Origin: Dolomedes plantarius
Taxonomy: Eukaryota; Arthropoda; Arachnida; Araneae; Dolomedidae
Assembly: GCA_907164885.2 (NCBI GenBank)
Contig: OU015490.1
Location: 241,313,949-241,377,948 of the forward strand
Direction of reading: 5' to 3'
Length of the DNA: 64,000 bases
The notes beneath the pieces were generated by a model. That model was given only the letters and a program-made list of their open reading frames with translations, did not search any database and was not told where the DNA came from. Every line of letters starts with the position of its first letter. Within the stretch, counting starts at the first letter, position 1. Shown here piece by piece: positions 22,095 through 34,800 of the stretch. A program made the position numbers and the translations under genes.

Positions 22095-23712
22095 CTAAAG
22101 ATTCAGAACCGGATACATGGATGTAATCCGGGTTTAAATAATACTTTAACCACAAAACATTTTCCCTAGATATTAATGGAAAACTATTTATTTATAAGAT
22201 AATTTTACTTTATTGCGTAAGTTAAAAAGTATGTTTCTTTTTAATTCATTTTAAATTAATTTAAGGAATTTGGTTCTAGTACCCGAAATTACCGAATTCT
22301 CAGTGAATATTTTATTTTTTATCTTCAATTTGCTACTAGATTAGAAATTCGAAGACTAGATTGCATAATTTTAAATAATATCAAATGCAATATATTTTTG
22401 TTGTCTATAACTGAAATAAATAAATTTTTGAAGTTATAAACAGCAACCGGGTACCTGGATGTTATCCGGGTTTAAAAAATACTTTAACCACAAAACATTT
22501 TCCCTAGATATTAATGGAAAAAACTATTTATTTATAAGATAATTTTAAATTATTGCGTAAGTTAAAAAATATGTTTCTTTTTAATTCATTTTTAAGTTAA
22601 GTTAATTTGAGGAATTTGGTTCTAGTACCCGAAATTACCGAATTCTCTGTGAATATTTTCTTTTATTTTCAATTTGCCACTAGATTAGCAGTTCGAAGAC
22701 TACATTGAATAATTTTAAATAATATCAAATGCAGTATATTTTTTTTGTTTACAACTGCACTAAATAATTTTATTGAAGTTATAAACAACATCCGGGCATC
22801 GGGTAATCTGAACCGTGAACATCGATATTATCCGGGTTTGAATAATACTTTAACCCCAAAACATTTTTCCTAGATATTAATAGAAAAAACTATTTATTTA
22901 TAAGATAATTTTACTTTATTGCGTAAATTAAAAGATATGTTACTTTTTAATTCATTTTAAGTTAAGTTAATTTAAGGAATTTGGTTCTAGTACCCAAAAT
23001 TATCGAACTCTCTATGAAAATTTTGTTTTTATTTTCAATTTCTCTATAGATTAGAAATTCGAAGACTAGATTTCATAATTTTAAATAATATCAAATTTAA
23101 TATATTTGTGTTATTTATAACTGCCATATATATAAATTTATGAAAGTTATAAGCAACAACCGGGTACCGGGTACCTGGATATTATCCGGGTTGAATAATA
23201 CTTTAACGACAAAAATTTGCCCTAGATATTAATGAACCACTATTTAATTTATAAGATAAAGAATTTTAGTTTATTGCGTAAATAAAAAATATATTTATTT
23301 TTAATTTATTTTAATTTAAGTAAATTTAAGGAATTTGGTTTAAATACCCGAAATTGCCGATCTCTGTGTGAATAATTTGTTTTTACTTTGAATTTCCCAC
23401 TAGATTAGAAATTCGAAGACTGGATTGCATAATTTTAAATAATATAAAGTGCAATATATTTTTGTTGTTTATAACTGCAACAAATAATTTTATTAAAGTC
23501 ATAAACAGCAACCGGACGCCGGGTACGTGGATATTATCCGGGATTGAATAATACTATAACCACAAAAATTTTCCCTAGATATTAATGAAAAACTATTTAA
23601 TTTATAAGATAAAGAATTTTTGTTTATTGCATAAGTAAAAAATATATTTCTTTTAAATTTATTTTAGTAAATTTAAGGAATTTGGTTCTAATATTTTCAA
23701 TTTGGCAGGCAT
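22095..23712. repeat. Tandem repeat, about five copies of a 345-370 bp AT-rich unit
   Basis: The marker 'ggatattatccgggtttgaa' (with variants) recurs near 22120, 22455, 22830, 23175 and 23530, and 'ggaatttggttctagtaccc' and 'attagaaattcgaagactag' recur between. Spacing is about 345-370 bp. No coding content. Copies differ by scattered substitutions and small indels, so it is an aged minisatellite/satellite segment. Confidence 0.85.
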
Positions 23713-23781
23713 TGAAAATTGCATCATCTTTTCCCTTAAAGTTTATTGTTAAAAATAAAAAGTAAAGTGCTCCACGATGGA

Positions 23782-24207
23782 TTAAGGCTGCTGTGTACTA
23801 ACCCTATTGGATTCTCTCACCTCAATGTTAACCTATGGAGAAAATTTGTGTACTATTTACAGCTAAATAAATGCTGATAATCCAATAAAAAGGGTATTTT
23901 CAGTAGCCTGAACTTTTCTGCACCTTGCAACAGGATCACATTTTATAAATTTCGTCCATCAAGGAATTGATGAGCATTTAAAACACACTGTACCAGACTT
24001 TTCTCCCGAATAACTTAAAATTTAAAAATATTATTTGCATTCTTTTAAAAACGAAAAAAAAAATGTAAAATTTCCTTTCTCTATTACGGACTACAATTAA
24101 AAAAAAAGAAATCTTTAAATCCAAGCCGGCTATCCCTGGACACATTTTCTCCATAGGTTAACATTGAGGTGGCCGAATCCAATAGGGTTAGTACACAGCA
24201 GCCTTAA
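23782..24207. mobile_element. TTAA-flanked MITE with about 63-bp inverted repeats
   Basis: TTAA followed by GGCTGCTGTGTACTAACCCT at the left; the inverse followed by TTAA at the right. The inverted arms run about 63 bp, to 'cctatggagaaaat'. The TTAA ends are the piggyBac signature. The interior (near 23905-24010) has one frame reading KRVFSVA-stop-TFLHLATG, vaguely like a transposase dimerisation tail, too short to assign. Confidence 0.7.
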
Positions 24208-25385
24208 ACAACTTGACGTCAGCGACTTTTAAAAAAAATATTTAATTTATTTTTAATTAATTAATTTATTTTTTAAATAGACAGGCAAGTGCCAAATGCT
24301 TGTAAATATTTATTTTTAAACGCTTTGCGAATCCAGAACTACATGCGTTTAAATAAAATACAAAATTTAATTAGGTTGGTATGGTTGCAGTGATAATAGT
24401 TAGTTTTAAGGCTTTTTTTACAAACAATTGATCAATGTCAATATGGAATGAAACACCATATTTTATGTAAGTAAAATACAAATTTTAGATATTGAAGTAG
24501 GTACAGTAGCGATATTTAGGACTTATTTGATTTTCTTTCTTTTTTTTTTTAAAGAGAGGGAAAGGAAATTGGTTTCTTTTAAGAAGTTATTGTTTAAAAA
24601 AATCTATTCAATATCAGAATGTATTCAAAACGTTCTAACTGGAAACAAAAATGACAACACCATAAACCTTATGCTTACAACAAATAACGTTTATATTATA
24701 AACAATGCGAGAAAAAAAAATCTGAATATTGTGGAGGAATTGTTATGTAATTTCAAAGTTAATAATTTTTAATAAATCTTTCGTGTTACGAATGTAAACT
24801 CGTATACTTTTAGGTATATAATTTTAGAGGTTTCTAGAGCGTGGAAGTCAAGTGATTTTCAAAGTTCGAAATTTCATCGCAGCTGTTTTAAAGTTTGCCA
24901 AAATTGTTGTAAGGATATTTAAAAGTTTGTACAAAGTCAATTTTTAAGAAATAAGTAGTTTTATTTGAATTTCGCAACACAATGTTATTCAATACTCATA
25001 TTAAAAACAGTGAATTCCAGTTTTTATGCCTTCATAAAAAATGACTTATTTTTTGATGAATTGGTAAATAAATATAAAACAAACATAGATACATATCTGA
25101 TGTAGTTACTCTCGTACTTGTAAAATTTTATCGAAAATAAATATTGAATTATTCGGAAATTTACTTATTTTGTTCTCTACATATGTTAAAAAAAGTTAAT
25201 TAAAGGGTTAATTTCCATCTGCCTTCAAAATGAAGCTGAAAAAAAAACTCACAATCCTGGGTGCGACATAGTATTTACATAATTTATTTTTCCTTGAAAT
25301 ATACTTTAATTGAAAATTTAATTTCACAATATGTTATTATGTTGATTAATAGATGGCGCCACAAGTAGAAAATTTTTAAACTGTA
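24208..25385. other. AT-rich non-coding stretch
   Basis: One 81-codon open frame (24527-24772) has no recognisable features. Nothing else seen. Confidence 0.4.
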
Positions 25386-25490
25386 TAGCAGCGGTTTCCA
25401 AACTTTATGCTACTATGCCTCCCTAGAAAAAAATTTTTTCCCCACCTCCCTAAAAAAAAAAAAAAAAATTCCGCGCCTCCCTATCTTTTA
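25386..25490 (+). mobile_element. hAT-like element end fragment
   Basis: 'cagcggtttccaaacttta' followed by 'gcctccct' repeats resembles the terminus of hAT/Charlie-like elements. A matching opposite end was not found nearby. Confidence 0.35.
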
Positions 25491-25643
25491 ATAGATATAA
25501 TAATATAGACACTTTAAATAATAATAACTTTATTACAAAAAAATTAAAATTACAATTAACAGAATAATAACAAAATTTTGCTATAACAATACGAACATTT
25601 ATATTTATTTTTATATTAAATTACTAATTAAACTACATCTAAC

Positions 25644-26540
25644 TAGGGTTTTAGATTTTGAGCAACTTTTTTAAAACCCGGGTTTCGGATTTGACGGGTT
25701 TTTTTTTAATTTAAAACCCGGGTTTTCCCGGGTTTACTTCTTTGGTTCCAGGGGGTCAATAGCAAGAACTAAAATAATAAATAATTTATTAGAAGCATTT
25801 AATTTATTTCAAAATTTCAAATATAAAAAATAAAAGTGAATAAATTTGATGTTAATAAACATATACATATATGTATAACATAAATAAAAGTGGTACAAAT
25901 ATCTCATTTTTGATAAAACTGCTTTACAACCGACATTGCACTCAACGTATCATCACTGAGTCGGCTTCTGAGTTTATTAGCAAAGAGACCCATTACAGAA
26001 AATGCTCGTTCTGCGTCAGCCGAAGTTGGTCGAATTGTTGTTAAAGACCTGAAAAGTTTATCTAGCATTTCAGTTCGGCTTTTAGTTGCCGGAAACAACT
26101 CACTTTCATTTCTTATGATATATGAACCAGATTTTGATTTTTTATGATTTTCCTTATTATCATTCTCCTGCAGAAACACACGAAGTTCATCAGATAGGGA
26201 CATTTGTTTAGTACAAGCACCAATACTCGTAGCATCATCTTTAACTCCCACCTCAACTGCTACTTCTGGTTCAGACTCTGACCCATTATCATTTACGTTG
26301 AATAATCGTTTTATTGAGGTTATTGCCAGATAAAATATTTCGTTTTTAAAAACTTTACTACCAAACTCATCATATGATTGGTATTGGTTCCAAATTAAGG
26401 AATATAATTGGCATTCTACTGTATTAGATAAATAACTAATTCCCCTGATTTACATTAAAAATTCCCCCGGGGTTCGGGTTCGTAAAATCTTTGAAAAACC
26501 CGGGTTTTCGGGTTCGGGGAAACCCGGGTCAAAAACCCTA
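25644..26540 (-). mobile_element. hAT-family deletion derivative with 8-bp target duplication
   Basis: Ends form TAGGGTTTTAGATTTTGA and, inverted, TAGGGTTTTTGACCCGGG, with several 'aaaacccgggttt' sub-terminal repeats at both ends. The flanks carry the perfect 8-bp duplication CATCTAAC (25636-25643 and 26541-26548). The 897-bp length and the retained transposase C-terminus show an internally deleted copy. Confidence 0.9.
25904..26445 (-). pseudogene. hAT transposase C-terminal remnant
   Basis: The minus frame opens near 26445 (VECQLYSLIWNQYQSYDEFG), has an acidic stretch (NGSESEPEVAVE), and ends in the hAT dimerisation motif: RPTSADAERAFSVMGLFANK followed by LRSRLSDDTLSAM. The catalytic core and N-terminal zinc finger are absent. 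It may be translated as a stub but cannot transpose. Confidence 0.85.
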
Positions 26541-26712
26541 CATCTAACGCATCAAAATTTAAAGCGAGGTTTTGTTGTTGTTTATTGGCACAATGGTGTT
26601 TTGGTTGTAGTTGTTGTTTATTGTTCTTGTTTATGAAATCTTAGGGCCAATGCGAAGAGTGCCACTTGTAATTCTTTTTCCACTATTAACCTCGTTCGAT
26701 ATTTGGATTTCA

Positions 26713-26944
26713 GGGCCGTGGCGTCCTTGTGGTACAGCGCGCTGGTTTTCGGTGCTGAGGGTGCTCAGATCGAGTCCTGGAGAAGGGCTACTATAATGCC
26801 TCCGTTTGTGTCGTCCCTTCATAGGGGGCAATGCTGGTCCGCCTATATGGCGCCCCCATAATGAAATGGCCAGCAAAACTGCGGTGAATTATAGGCGAAT
26901 GTCTTCGCGGCAAGTGCCTCCGCATTAAAAAAAATATATATATT
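26713..26944 (+). mobile_element. tRNA-type SINE, family A (copy 1)
   Basis: Head 'cgtggcgtccttgtggtaca' resembles a polymerase III A box and 'agatcgagtcctgga' a B box. The body 'gcaatgctggtccgcctata' and the tail 'gtgcctccgcatta' match the copy at 35490-35727. Ends in an A-rich tract. Confidence 0.7.
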
Positions 26945-27192
26945 TCATTGCAGCCAGTGCCAAAAAACACGTTTCGCATAAATAAGACGTGACAAACAGT
27001 AGAAGCACTTGCGTTGCTTTGCAAAACAAAGATTCATACTCTCCACTAAGATTCGTCCAAAATCCAATTATGATTTCATTTTGAAACTTTTGTTTTCGCG
27101 AGCTATCGCATGACAATTCTATCACTTTTTTGATGGTTGTCAACACAAATTCGTCTATTTTTAGATATTATGCTATAAACATTGATTTTTTA

Positions 27193-27965
27193 TTAAGGGG
27201 AGTGGTCACTTTTACGTACCTTTAAAAGTATCATTTTTAGAACTATGCTGGATTGTATGTACTACTCACGATTTTTGCTTGATTTACAAGAAATTTTTTG
27301 AGTAACTGCCTATAATACTGTTTATTACATATGCAATATTTCAAGGTAATTAATAAAAAAATAAAATGATTTTTTATGCATAAAAAGTGAATATTTTTTT
27401 TGAAATCGAGCATTTTGCAGTCAACTACTGTGTGCATTCTATCAAAATAAATTATTAAGTTACATTAATAATTGCTTACTATATGTGATTACAACACTTT
27501 AGACAACAAAATCCACCAAAATTTTTGAACCTTAATATATTTTAATTTTTTAAAGAATTTTTTATAAGCTTTTACTCAGTCATTTATGAAATTTCTAATT
27601 AAAAATAGCACGTACTAAAATGTTTTAATATATTTTAGAATATGTTGCTGGATATTGTTGCCTGAAGTATTGTAATCACATATAGTAAAAAATTATTAAT
27701 GTACCGTAATAATTTATTTTGACAGAATGCGCACAGTAGTTGACTGTAAAATGCTCGATTAAAAAAAAAAATATTCACTTTTTATGCATAAAAAGTCATT
27801 TTTATTAATTACCTTGAAAAATTGCATCTATAATAAACAATATTATAGGCAGTTACTCAAAAAATTTCATATAAATCAAGCTTAAATCATGAGTAGTACA
27901 TACAATCGAACATAGGTCTAAAAATGATACTTTTAAAGGTACGTAAAAGTGACCACTCCCCTTAA
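27193..27965. mobile_element. Large palindromic TTAA-flanked MITE
   Basis: Left: TTAA then GGGGAGTGGTCACTTTTACG; right is the exact inverse ending in TTAA. The inverted arms extend roughly 300 bp (27197-27500 against 27655-27961), for example 'tgattacaacacttt' matching the inverse of 'aagtattgtaatca', so the single strand would fold into one long hairpin. TTAA ends point to piggyBac-type mobilisation. No coding sequence. Confidence 0.85.
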
Positions 27966-28004
27966 AAAGTTTTGGCTCCTCCCCTGGCAGTAGTCCGCGC
28001 TTCC

Positions 28005-28110
28005 CAGGTTGGAACCCTCGGTTGTATAGAGCAGCTATCCTCAAACTTTTTTTTTTCTCACGGGTCATATGCATGTTTGCTACGTTACGCGGGCCGCAAC
28101 ATAGTACAAT
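28005..28110. mobile_element. hAT-like element end fragment
   Basis: 'gagcagctatcctcaaactt' followed by T-rich sequence and 'gcgggccgcaaca' resembles hAT/Charlie-type termini. Unpaired. Confidence 0.3.
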
Positions 28111-28428
28111 GTACCTCATAATATTATAACGTAAAAAAAAATAATATTCAAAACCAAAATGTATTCAAACGTATATTTAAAGATGAGTGCGGTGTTTTAT
28201 GGTGTAACAAACTTATGACTATTTTAGACTAATCAAGTTTATACATGCCACATGCAACTCTCAATACGTCATCAAGGTAAGAATTTTTTTTCATCGAATC
28301 TTTTTATTGCATATCACATTTTAATGAAATAATTACAATTTCCAAATAAATTTAAAAAAAATGATTATGTTATTTAGGAAAAATTATCATTAAAAAAAAC
28401 TACACACAATTCACAATTTCAGCTGCTT

Positions 28429-28434
28429 TTATTC
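28429..28434 (-). promoter_or_regulatory. AATAAA polyadenylation signal of LRR-A
   Basis: AATAAA on the minus strand 24 nt beyond the LRR-A stop codon, in a suitable place for 3' end formation. Confidence 0.6.
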
Positions 28435-28457
28435 ATTGATTGATATGTTTTACTGTA

Positions 28458-28624
28458 TCAAAAGCAGGCGATGAAATCTTCTGGAGTCAGATCTTGAAGT
28501 TCGATGCCATTTAAGATTTGTGGCGTGCTGCAAAAGCCTTCTATAGGTCTGTCAAATGCTTCTTGCCAAGTGATTCCTTCGAACAGAAACCAGGCTATAA
28601 TGCAATTGCAGTCCAAGGGATTTC
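28458..28624 (-). CDS. LRR-A exon 3 (LRRCT and stop)
   Basis: 167 bp after acceptor 'acattttgcag'. Phase 1 entry gives [17 protein letters not shown] and later [20 protein letters not shown], ending in ACF and TGA. The phase and LRRCT content fit exon 2 exactly. Confidence 0.82.
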
Positions 28625-31249
28625 CTGCAAAATGTTAAAGCATTAAGTAATGCGCAAACAGTTTCGTTTTTGGATATTTCAAATTCTATGAATAATACAA
28701 CGTAGTCAAAAAGTTCACTTAATTCATTGTTGCTGTTTCTGATACCCCTGTCCGGAAGTATTCCAGACCAGGTCCATACAGGCCAGCAGGCTGAGGGTTG
28801 CGACTCCGGTTTACAGTGGAACTAGTGATGCGACATCGATGTCGATGTTTTAAACATCGATTTATTGAAGCCGGTGTTTTTATAACATCGATGTTTTGTG
28901 CTCGATGTTTTTTTTTTAATGAAAAAGTACCGTAATAAAAATAATTTACCAAGTAGCATAATTTTCACACTCAGTAAATGTAAGTCTGAATTCTGAAAAG
29001 GACGAATACAAAAGGGTGAACGATTACTTAGCAAACAGACAAATGGCAAGCAACAACCAATGAACCAATCAGAGCGCTTGGAATGTTCCTGACACTCCAG
29101 AACCTTCCATGGGGTTTTATTTTACAAATAGTATATACACGAGTGCATTAAGTTTTTGTTTTGTTCTGGTTTTATATAAGTTGACGCTAATATTATTAGT
29201 AAGATGCTACTATTAGTTTGTGCCTGCCCAATCAGAGAGTAAAATTAAATCTCTCCCCCCCTCCCCCCACGACTAACGGAAGTAACATTTATGTTAAGAG
29301 ATTACTAAACCAGTTTTAAAAAATGGATGTTCTAAAACATCGATGTTTAAAAACATCGATGGTTTTTGGGTGATGTTTTATTAGCATCGATGTTTTAATA
29401 TTGAATATCGATGTTTCAAAACATCGATGTTTTGTTATCGATGTCGCATCACTAAGTGGAACCACAAGGGTCGGCGTTCGATTTAGCCAGGTTCCACCTC
29501 AATTTTGACCGAGTGGTGGCATCGTACCCATTCTGACCTCATAGGGGGACTCTCCGGTCTGAGGATTTAACGTGCCCATATCCGACCTAGACACGGAGGA
29601 ATTTGATGGAGCTTGTCGGGATTCGATCCGAGTACCCTCAGCTCCAAATGCAAAAGTGCTACCACTAGGTTATCTCAGGACCTCACTTAATTCTTGACTG
29701 TGTGTACTGAAACGATTAGACAAATGGTATTGGAAATTAAGAATTTGTCGCCGCAGTATTGGAAACCCCTCTTACTTTAAATGAAGGTCTTATTTGATTA
29801 GTGGGTCAACTCCATTCTTGTTCATTTTGAGATACAGAGCCTTAAAGTCTAATGAGTGCTGAGAAATGACTGTTGAAGTCTGATTTGTAATGCCCTCTGT
29901 TGGCAGCAGAATTTATCTAGAGGTGTATCAGTTTTAAAATAAGATAGAAATGACTTGTATAAACACGAAAGTGAGGCTAACTCCCTTTTTTTTTAAGTGG
30001 AGTTGGCCCACAATTTAAATAAGCCCTTCAAATGTCGTATCAAAATTTGACCATTAAAATGCAAGGAAAGTGATTGAAAATAGAACATCCTCATTTCGCT
30101 AACGTAGCTTCATTGGTAAAAGTGAATTGTGAACTATTTTAGAACTAATTTCATGGTAAGAATATTTTGGAATCATTAAATAAGGGGGGGGGGGGAAATC
30201 TGTTTGGTCAACTTCCTATGTTAAGGTCCTAAAGAAGACGAAAAGGAAATAGAGAAGGTGATAAAAATTTAGATTTCCCCGCATTATAAAGTTTTATTAT
30301 TAGTAAGATTAATTGTAAAATTCCCAAGCTTGAATCCTGTCCGTTGCAGAAACTCCCGATAAATATTTTAAATAATTGCGAGATTTGTGAGATAAAAATA
30401 TCATCACTTATTAAACTAAGCATGTAAGCCAAAAGCCATTTGAGTAAAATTACTCCAGGATGTCCTATTATTGGCCTCAGATAGCCAATTTTTCTCTAAG
30501 ATGATAAACATTTGCTTCTCGACCAATCATTCCAGCGTACTCTTCTCTAAACTTTGCTTACTATAGCTACGTTTTCTGGCTTGGAATATTTTTTAATTGG
30601 CATTTCTTTACAATTTATCAAAGGTGTACTGTGTAGTTCATTCTACAGATTTTAATAAATTTGTGACCATCTCGTGCTATGTGCATTTAAAATCTTTTAG
30701 AGTTAAATCATCTTTATCTTGATTTTATTCCCGATTCCACCAAAAAATCTCATAGGAATTTTCCTTTCAAGATATGCAATTCACTTTTTACCTTTTTCTT
30801 TTCGGTCAATGTTCAGGTTTTGCAACCATAAATGCAGCTCGTATATGTGTTATAAATATTAAAGGCCTTCTTACAAGTATGTGGGATTTAAAGGATATTT
30901 TAAGGAAAAGGGTCTGTTAGCTTTCATAATTCGTTTCTCGATTTCGGGTGAAATAAAAACATTGAAATACTCCTACCTAGTTAAACATCGATTCTCACCG
31001 TGATCCAGGAGAACACGAAAAGTGATCCACAGTGATTGATAAATTATTGATTTCATCGTTTCTCAAAACTACGAAATCAATACTTTATCAATCAACGACC
31101 GAAATCAACGACCGACAGTTTAACAATTTTATAAAATTGAGAACAAAAATTGTTTTTTGTTTAAATTTTTTGTTCAGGTTCTAAAATTTCCTGTATTTTT
31201 TCCGTTTCCTGACGTATCGAGCACTAAAATTCCCTGTTCTGCTTAAAAA

Positions 31250-31300
<51 letters not shown>

Positions 31301-31765
31301 AGAGAGCGATTTTGTATGTGGAGGGTAATCTCCAGAACCACTGCACCTATTAGAATTGAAAAATTCTTTCACTGTTTGAAAGGTACATTATTCCAGATGG
31401 ACATAGGCTATATATTATGTATATCTGATCAGTAGATATAAAGTTAGGAGCTTAATCCTAACAATCTCCATTGTTACCGCTACTGTACTCTACCGATTTT
31501 TGTGCCGAAGATTTCAATGATCCTTAGCGTGGTGCTATCGCGGTGGGCTTCTGTTCTGGTGGTAGCGGTTCGAACCTAGCTGTTCTCCGGCACGCCTTTT
31601 TCTTTTAAAAAATTAAATTTAATTATTAACTAACGTAATATTAATTTAAGGTATTATTTAGATTATTAGTAAGGTAAAAAAAGATTTACAATTTATTGGC
31701 TATCAACTGGAAATTTATTGGTATAATATTTTGTTCAACCCGGACAAAGTCGGGACGGGCCGCTA

Positions 31766-31861
<96 letters not shown>

Positions 31862-34800
31862 GTATATACACTGAAGTGCCACTGAATTAGGGATAGCAAA
31901 GCCTATGCAAATTGTAAAGCGCTGCGCATCATGTATGAGCAAGTGAGGGCGCTGTGGTAACTGCATATATAGCGTGTACTGTGGTTGTTCTGAATTAGTT
32001 GTTGGAATTGCCAGTATGGGTAAACTGCCTGATTTAGACGCCTTCGATCGCGGACAAATCGTAGGTGCGCGACGCATGGGCCATTCAATTTCCGAAATCG
32101 TCAGATAGCTAGGATTTTCAAGGTCGACAGTGTCAAGAGTATACTAAGAATACATGGATGGTGGAAAAAAAACTAGCGATCGGGCAAACTGCAAAGGACA
32201 ATTAGCCTTAATAGTGCGTGGTGAGAGACGGCTCAGGCGTATTGTACGTAGCCAGCGAAGCCAAACATTAGCTCAAATTTCCACCCAGTTTAATGACGGT
32301 GCCAGTCGTACAGTCAGTAAACGGACTGTGCAACCCTCGCTTCACCGTGTGGGTTTCGGGAGCCGTCGACCTACGAGAGTACCATTGCTCTATACTTGCC
32401 ATCGGGCTGCACGTCTTGCCTGGGCAAGAGAGCACAGTTCCCGTATCTCGTACCGTTTTTGAGATAAAAACGATAATTCCAAAATTTGCCGATAGAAGGC
32501 GTTGTAAGATGTCTCTTCGAGTAGCGCATAAATTTTTTACTATACCTAGACACCAACTTTATGGTCTAAGCTGTCATCGTTTAGAAGTTAAGCGGGGTAT
32601 AACGAATATAGGTGGGAACCCTGTATATATACTTACTTCACTTTTATATCCGCCTCTTTGGCAGGCTTTATACATTTTGTAAATCTATATATATATATAT
32701 ATAAAACAGTTCTGTAAGTGACTGATTGACTGACTCACTGACATACAACGCACAGACCAAACCGCTGGACCTAAAGGGCTGAAATTTTGCATGGCGATTC
32801 TTCTTCTGGTGTAGGGGTGCACTAAGAACGATTTTTGAAAATTTCTTCTTAGAGTTTTTTAAATTAAATTTTTAAGCTGTTTTTGTAACTTTTTTTAGGT
32901 TTCCATTTAAAATAATAATTTGATGGTTGTAAAATTTATATCACGAAAAAGATCATAAAAATTCCTTTAAAATGAAATCGTTTTCGAACCTTTACCTCGA
33001 TTTCCTGATTTTTGGTGAATTTTTAAAGATTAACTTTTAGAATTTAATCTATTAAATGCTAATCACGTGATTTCTTTTTCTGGTACTTTAAATAAATTTA
33101 TCGTCGCGTGCATAGACAAAAAAAATAATTTTTTTTCTTTCAATGCAGCAGACGATTGGATATTATCAAAAAAAAAATAAATATCCCTTACGATTTTATA
33201 TATATATATTTTACATCAATTGTATACATTGAGCGTCGCATTTATTATAAATATATATATATATTTTTTGGCATTAATTGCTAACATCGACCGTTGTATT
33301 TAATTTGAATGTACTCCGTAGCGAAGCGCGGGTTTTCAGCTAGTTGAAAATAAAATGCTTTTATACGGAGAGATATACGTAATTCCCGTATGACTGTGTG
33401 CCAAAGAAAATAATTCTGAAAAATAACTAATTTTAAAATCCCTACTTACCTTCTAGTGAAATCAGTTCTAAGTTTCGACGGATTATGAAAATTGATCCTG
33501 GTATCTCTGTAATATGATTATAGGAGAAGTCAATTTTTTTCAGGTTAGGCATATCCGTAAAGATATCATTTGGCAGGAAAGCTATCTTATTGTCTCTAAA
33601 GCAGAAAAAGTTGACAATTATTATTTCAATTTACTGACGGAGCTTCATATTATTTGTGATTGATTTTTCTTTAAAAAAAAAGAAATTCTTGAAATATTTT
33701 GTATAATATTAACAACGTTTTTGCACCTATATTCGATCAAACATCAAAATACCTACATTTTCCTGGTATGGCTAAAAAAATATTTTATTGAGACTATGAA
33801 ATAATTAAGTTGCAGTACAAAGAAAGAGTTTTTTGCTGTTGCATTTCAGGCTTCTCTCTTATGAATGATGCATCTATAAAAATAACTTCATTAGATTGAT
33901 ACAAAATATTGTAGAATCTAAGAACTAGCTCTTCATGTGAAAGCGATTGAAGTTATTTTGATATCTTGATTAAATCGTAAAATGTAGCAAAATGGAAAAT
34001 TGGCAGATGGAATAAAGATTTTTAAAAATTTCCACAGTATAAACAGTTGAATTTTTTTAAAAAATATTACTTTTAATTTTAAGGATAATCTTACGAAACC
34101 AAACTAACCAGGATCACATAGGGTCACCAGGGCCATAGCTAAAAAAGCCGTTCTTTTATGGGGTGCATATCTCACCTGAGCTAGTAGAAATATGTTATCT
34201 TGATTTTCGGTCGTACAAATAAAGATAAATTGTTATCACATTCTTAAGTTTTTCATATACATCGTAGAATCTTAACATTGAATAAATAGAAGTGATAGTA
34301 AGGGAAACAAGAATAAAGGAGAGAACACAACATTTTAGTAATAATGCTCAAATGCTAATAAAATGTCCTTACTCGAACGAGAGTAATTCCAAGCTTGGGG
34401 CCGGTATTGGAAACATGTTCCTCTTTAGCCTCTTCACTTGCGCAGATTCTATCCGCAAATCTTGTAAATGCAAGAAATTACTAAAAGCATTTTCTGCTAT
34501 GGATGACGTGTTGGTGCTTGAAAACATCAGAATTTTCAGCTTCCTGCTAGTACACTTCATGAACTCGGTATCGAGGCTATGAATATATACATGCCTGATT
34601 ATAATGTACTGGAGGGTTTCAAGGCATTTAAAATTCTCCCACTTAAAGCCGTTTAGAAATATTACGTCCTCTAAAACTAAAGTGTCCAAATTCGTTGTCG
34701 GAACCCCGTGGAATAAGGAGTCAAGAGATGAGTTGTAGATGTGAATTGTAGTTGTAGCATTAAACACGTCTGGGTGAGTTGGAACAGCTGTTACATCAGC

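Noticed and set aside
22095..23712. CRISPR-like spaced repeats
   Set aside because: Unit length about 350 bp with the whole unit repeated; a eukaryotic tandem repeat, not short repeats with unique spacers.
23905..24010. hAT-like transposase tail inside the TTAA MITE
   Set aside because: Only about 30 residues with an internal stop; similarity too weak to call.
31686..32077. Several 60-100 codon frames of repeated Tyr-Ile across the (TA)n run; same at 10026, 46443, 48236, 57123 and 59728
   Set aside because: They are translations of TA microsatellites and carry no other signal.
34292..34582. 96-codon plus-strand frame
   Set aside because: Antisense to LRR-A exon 1.
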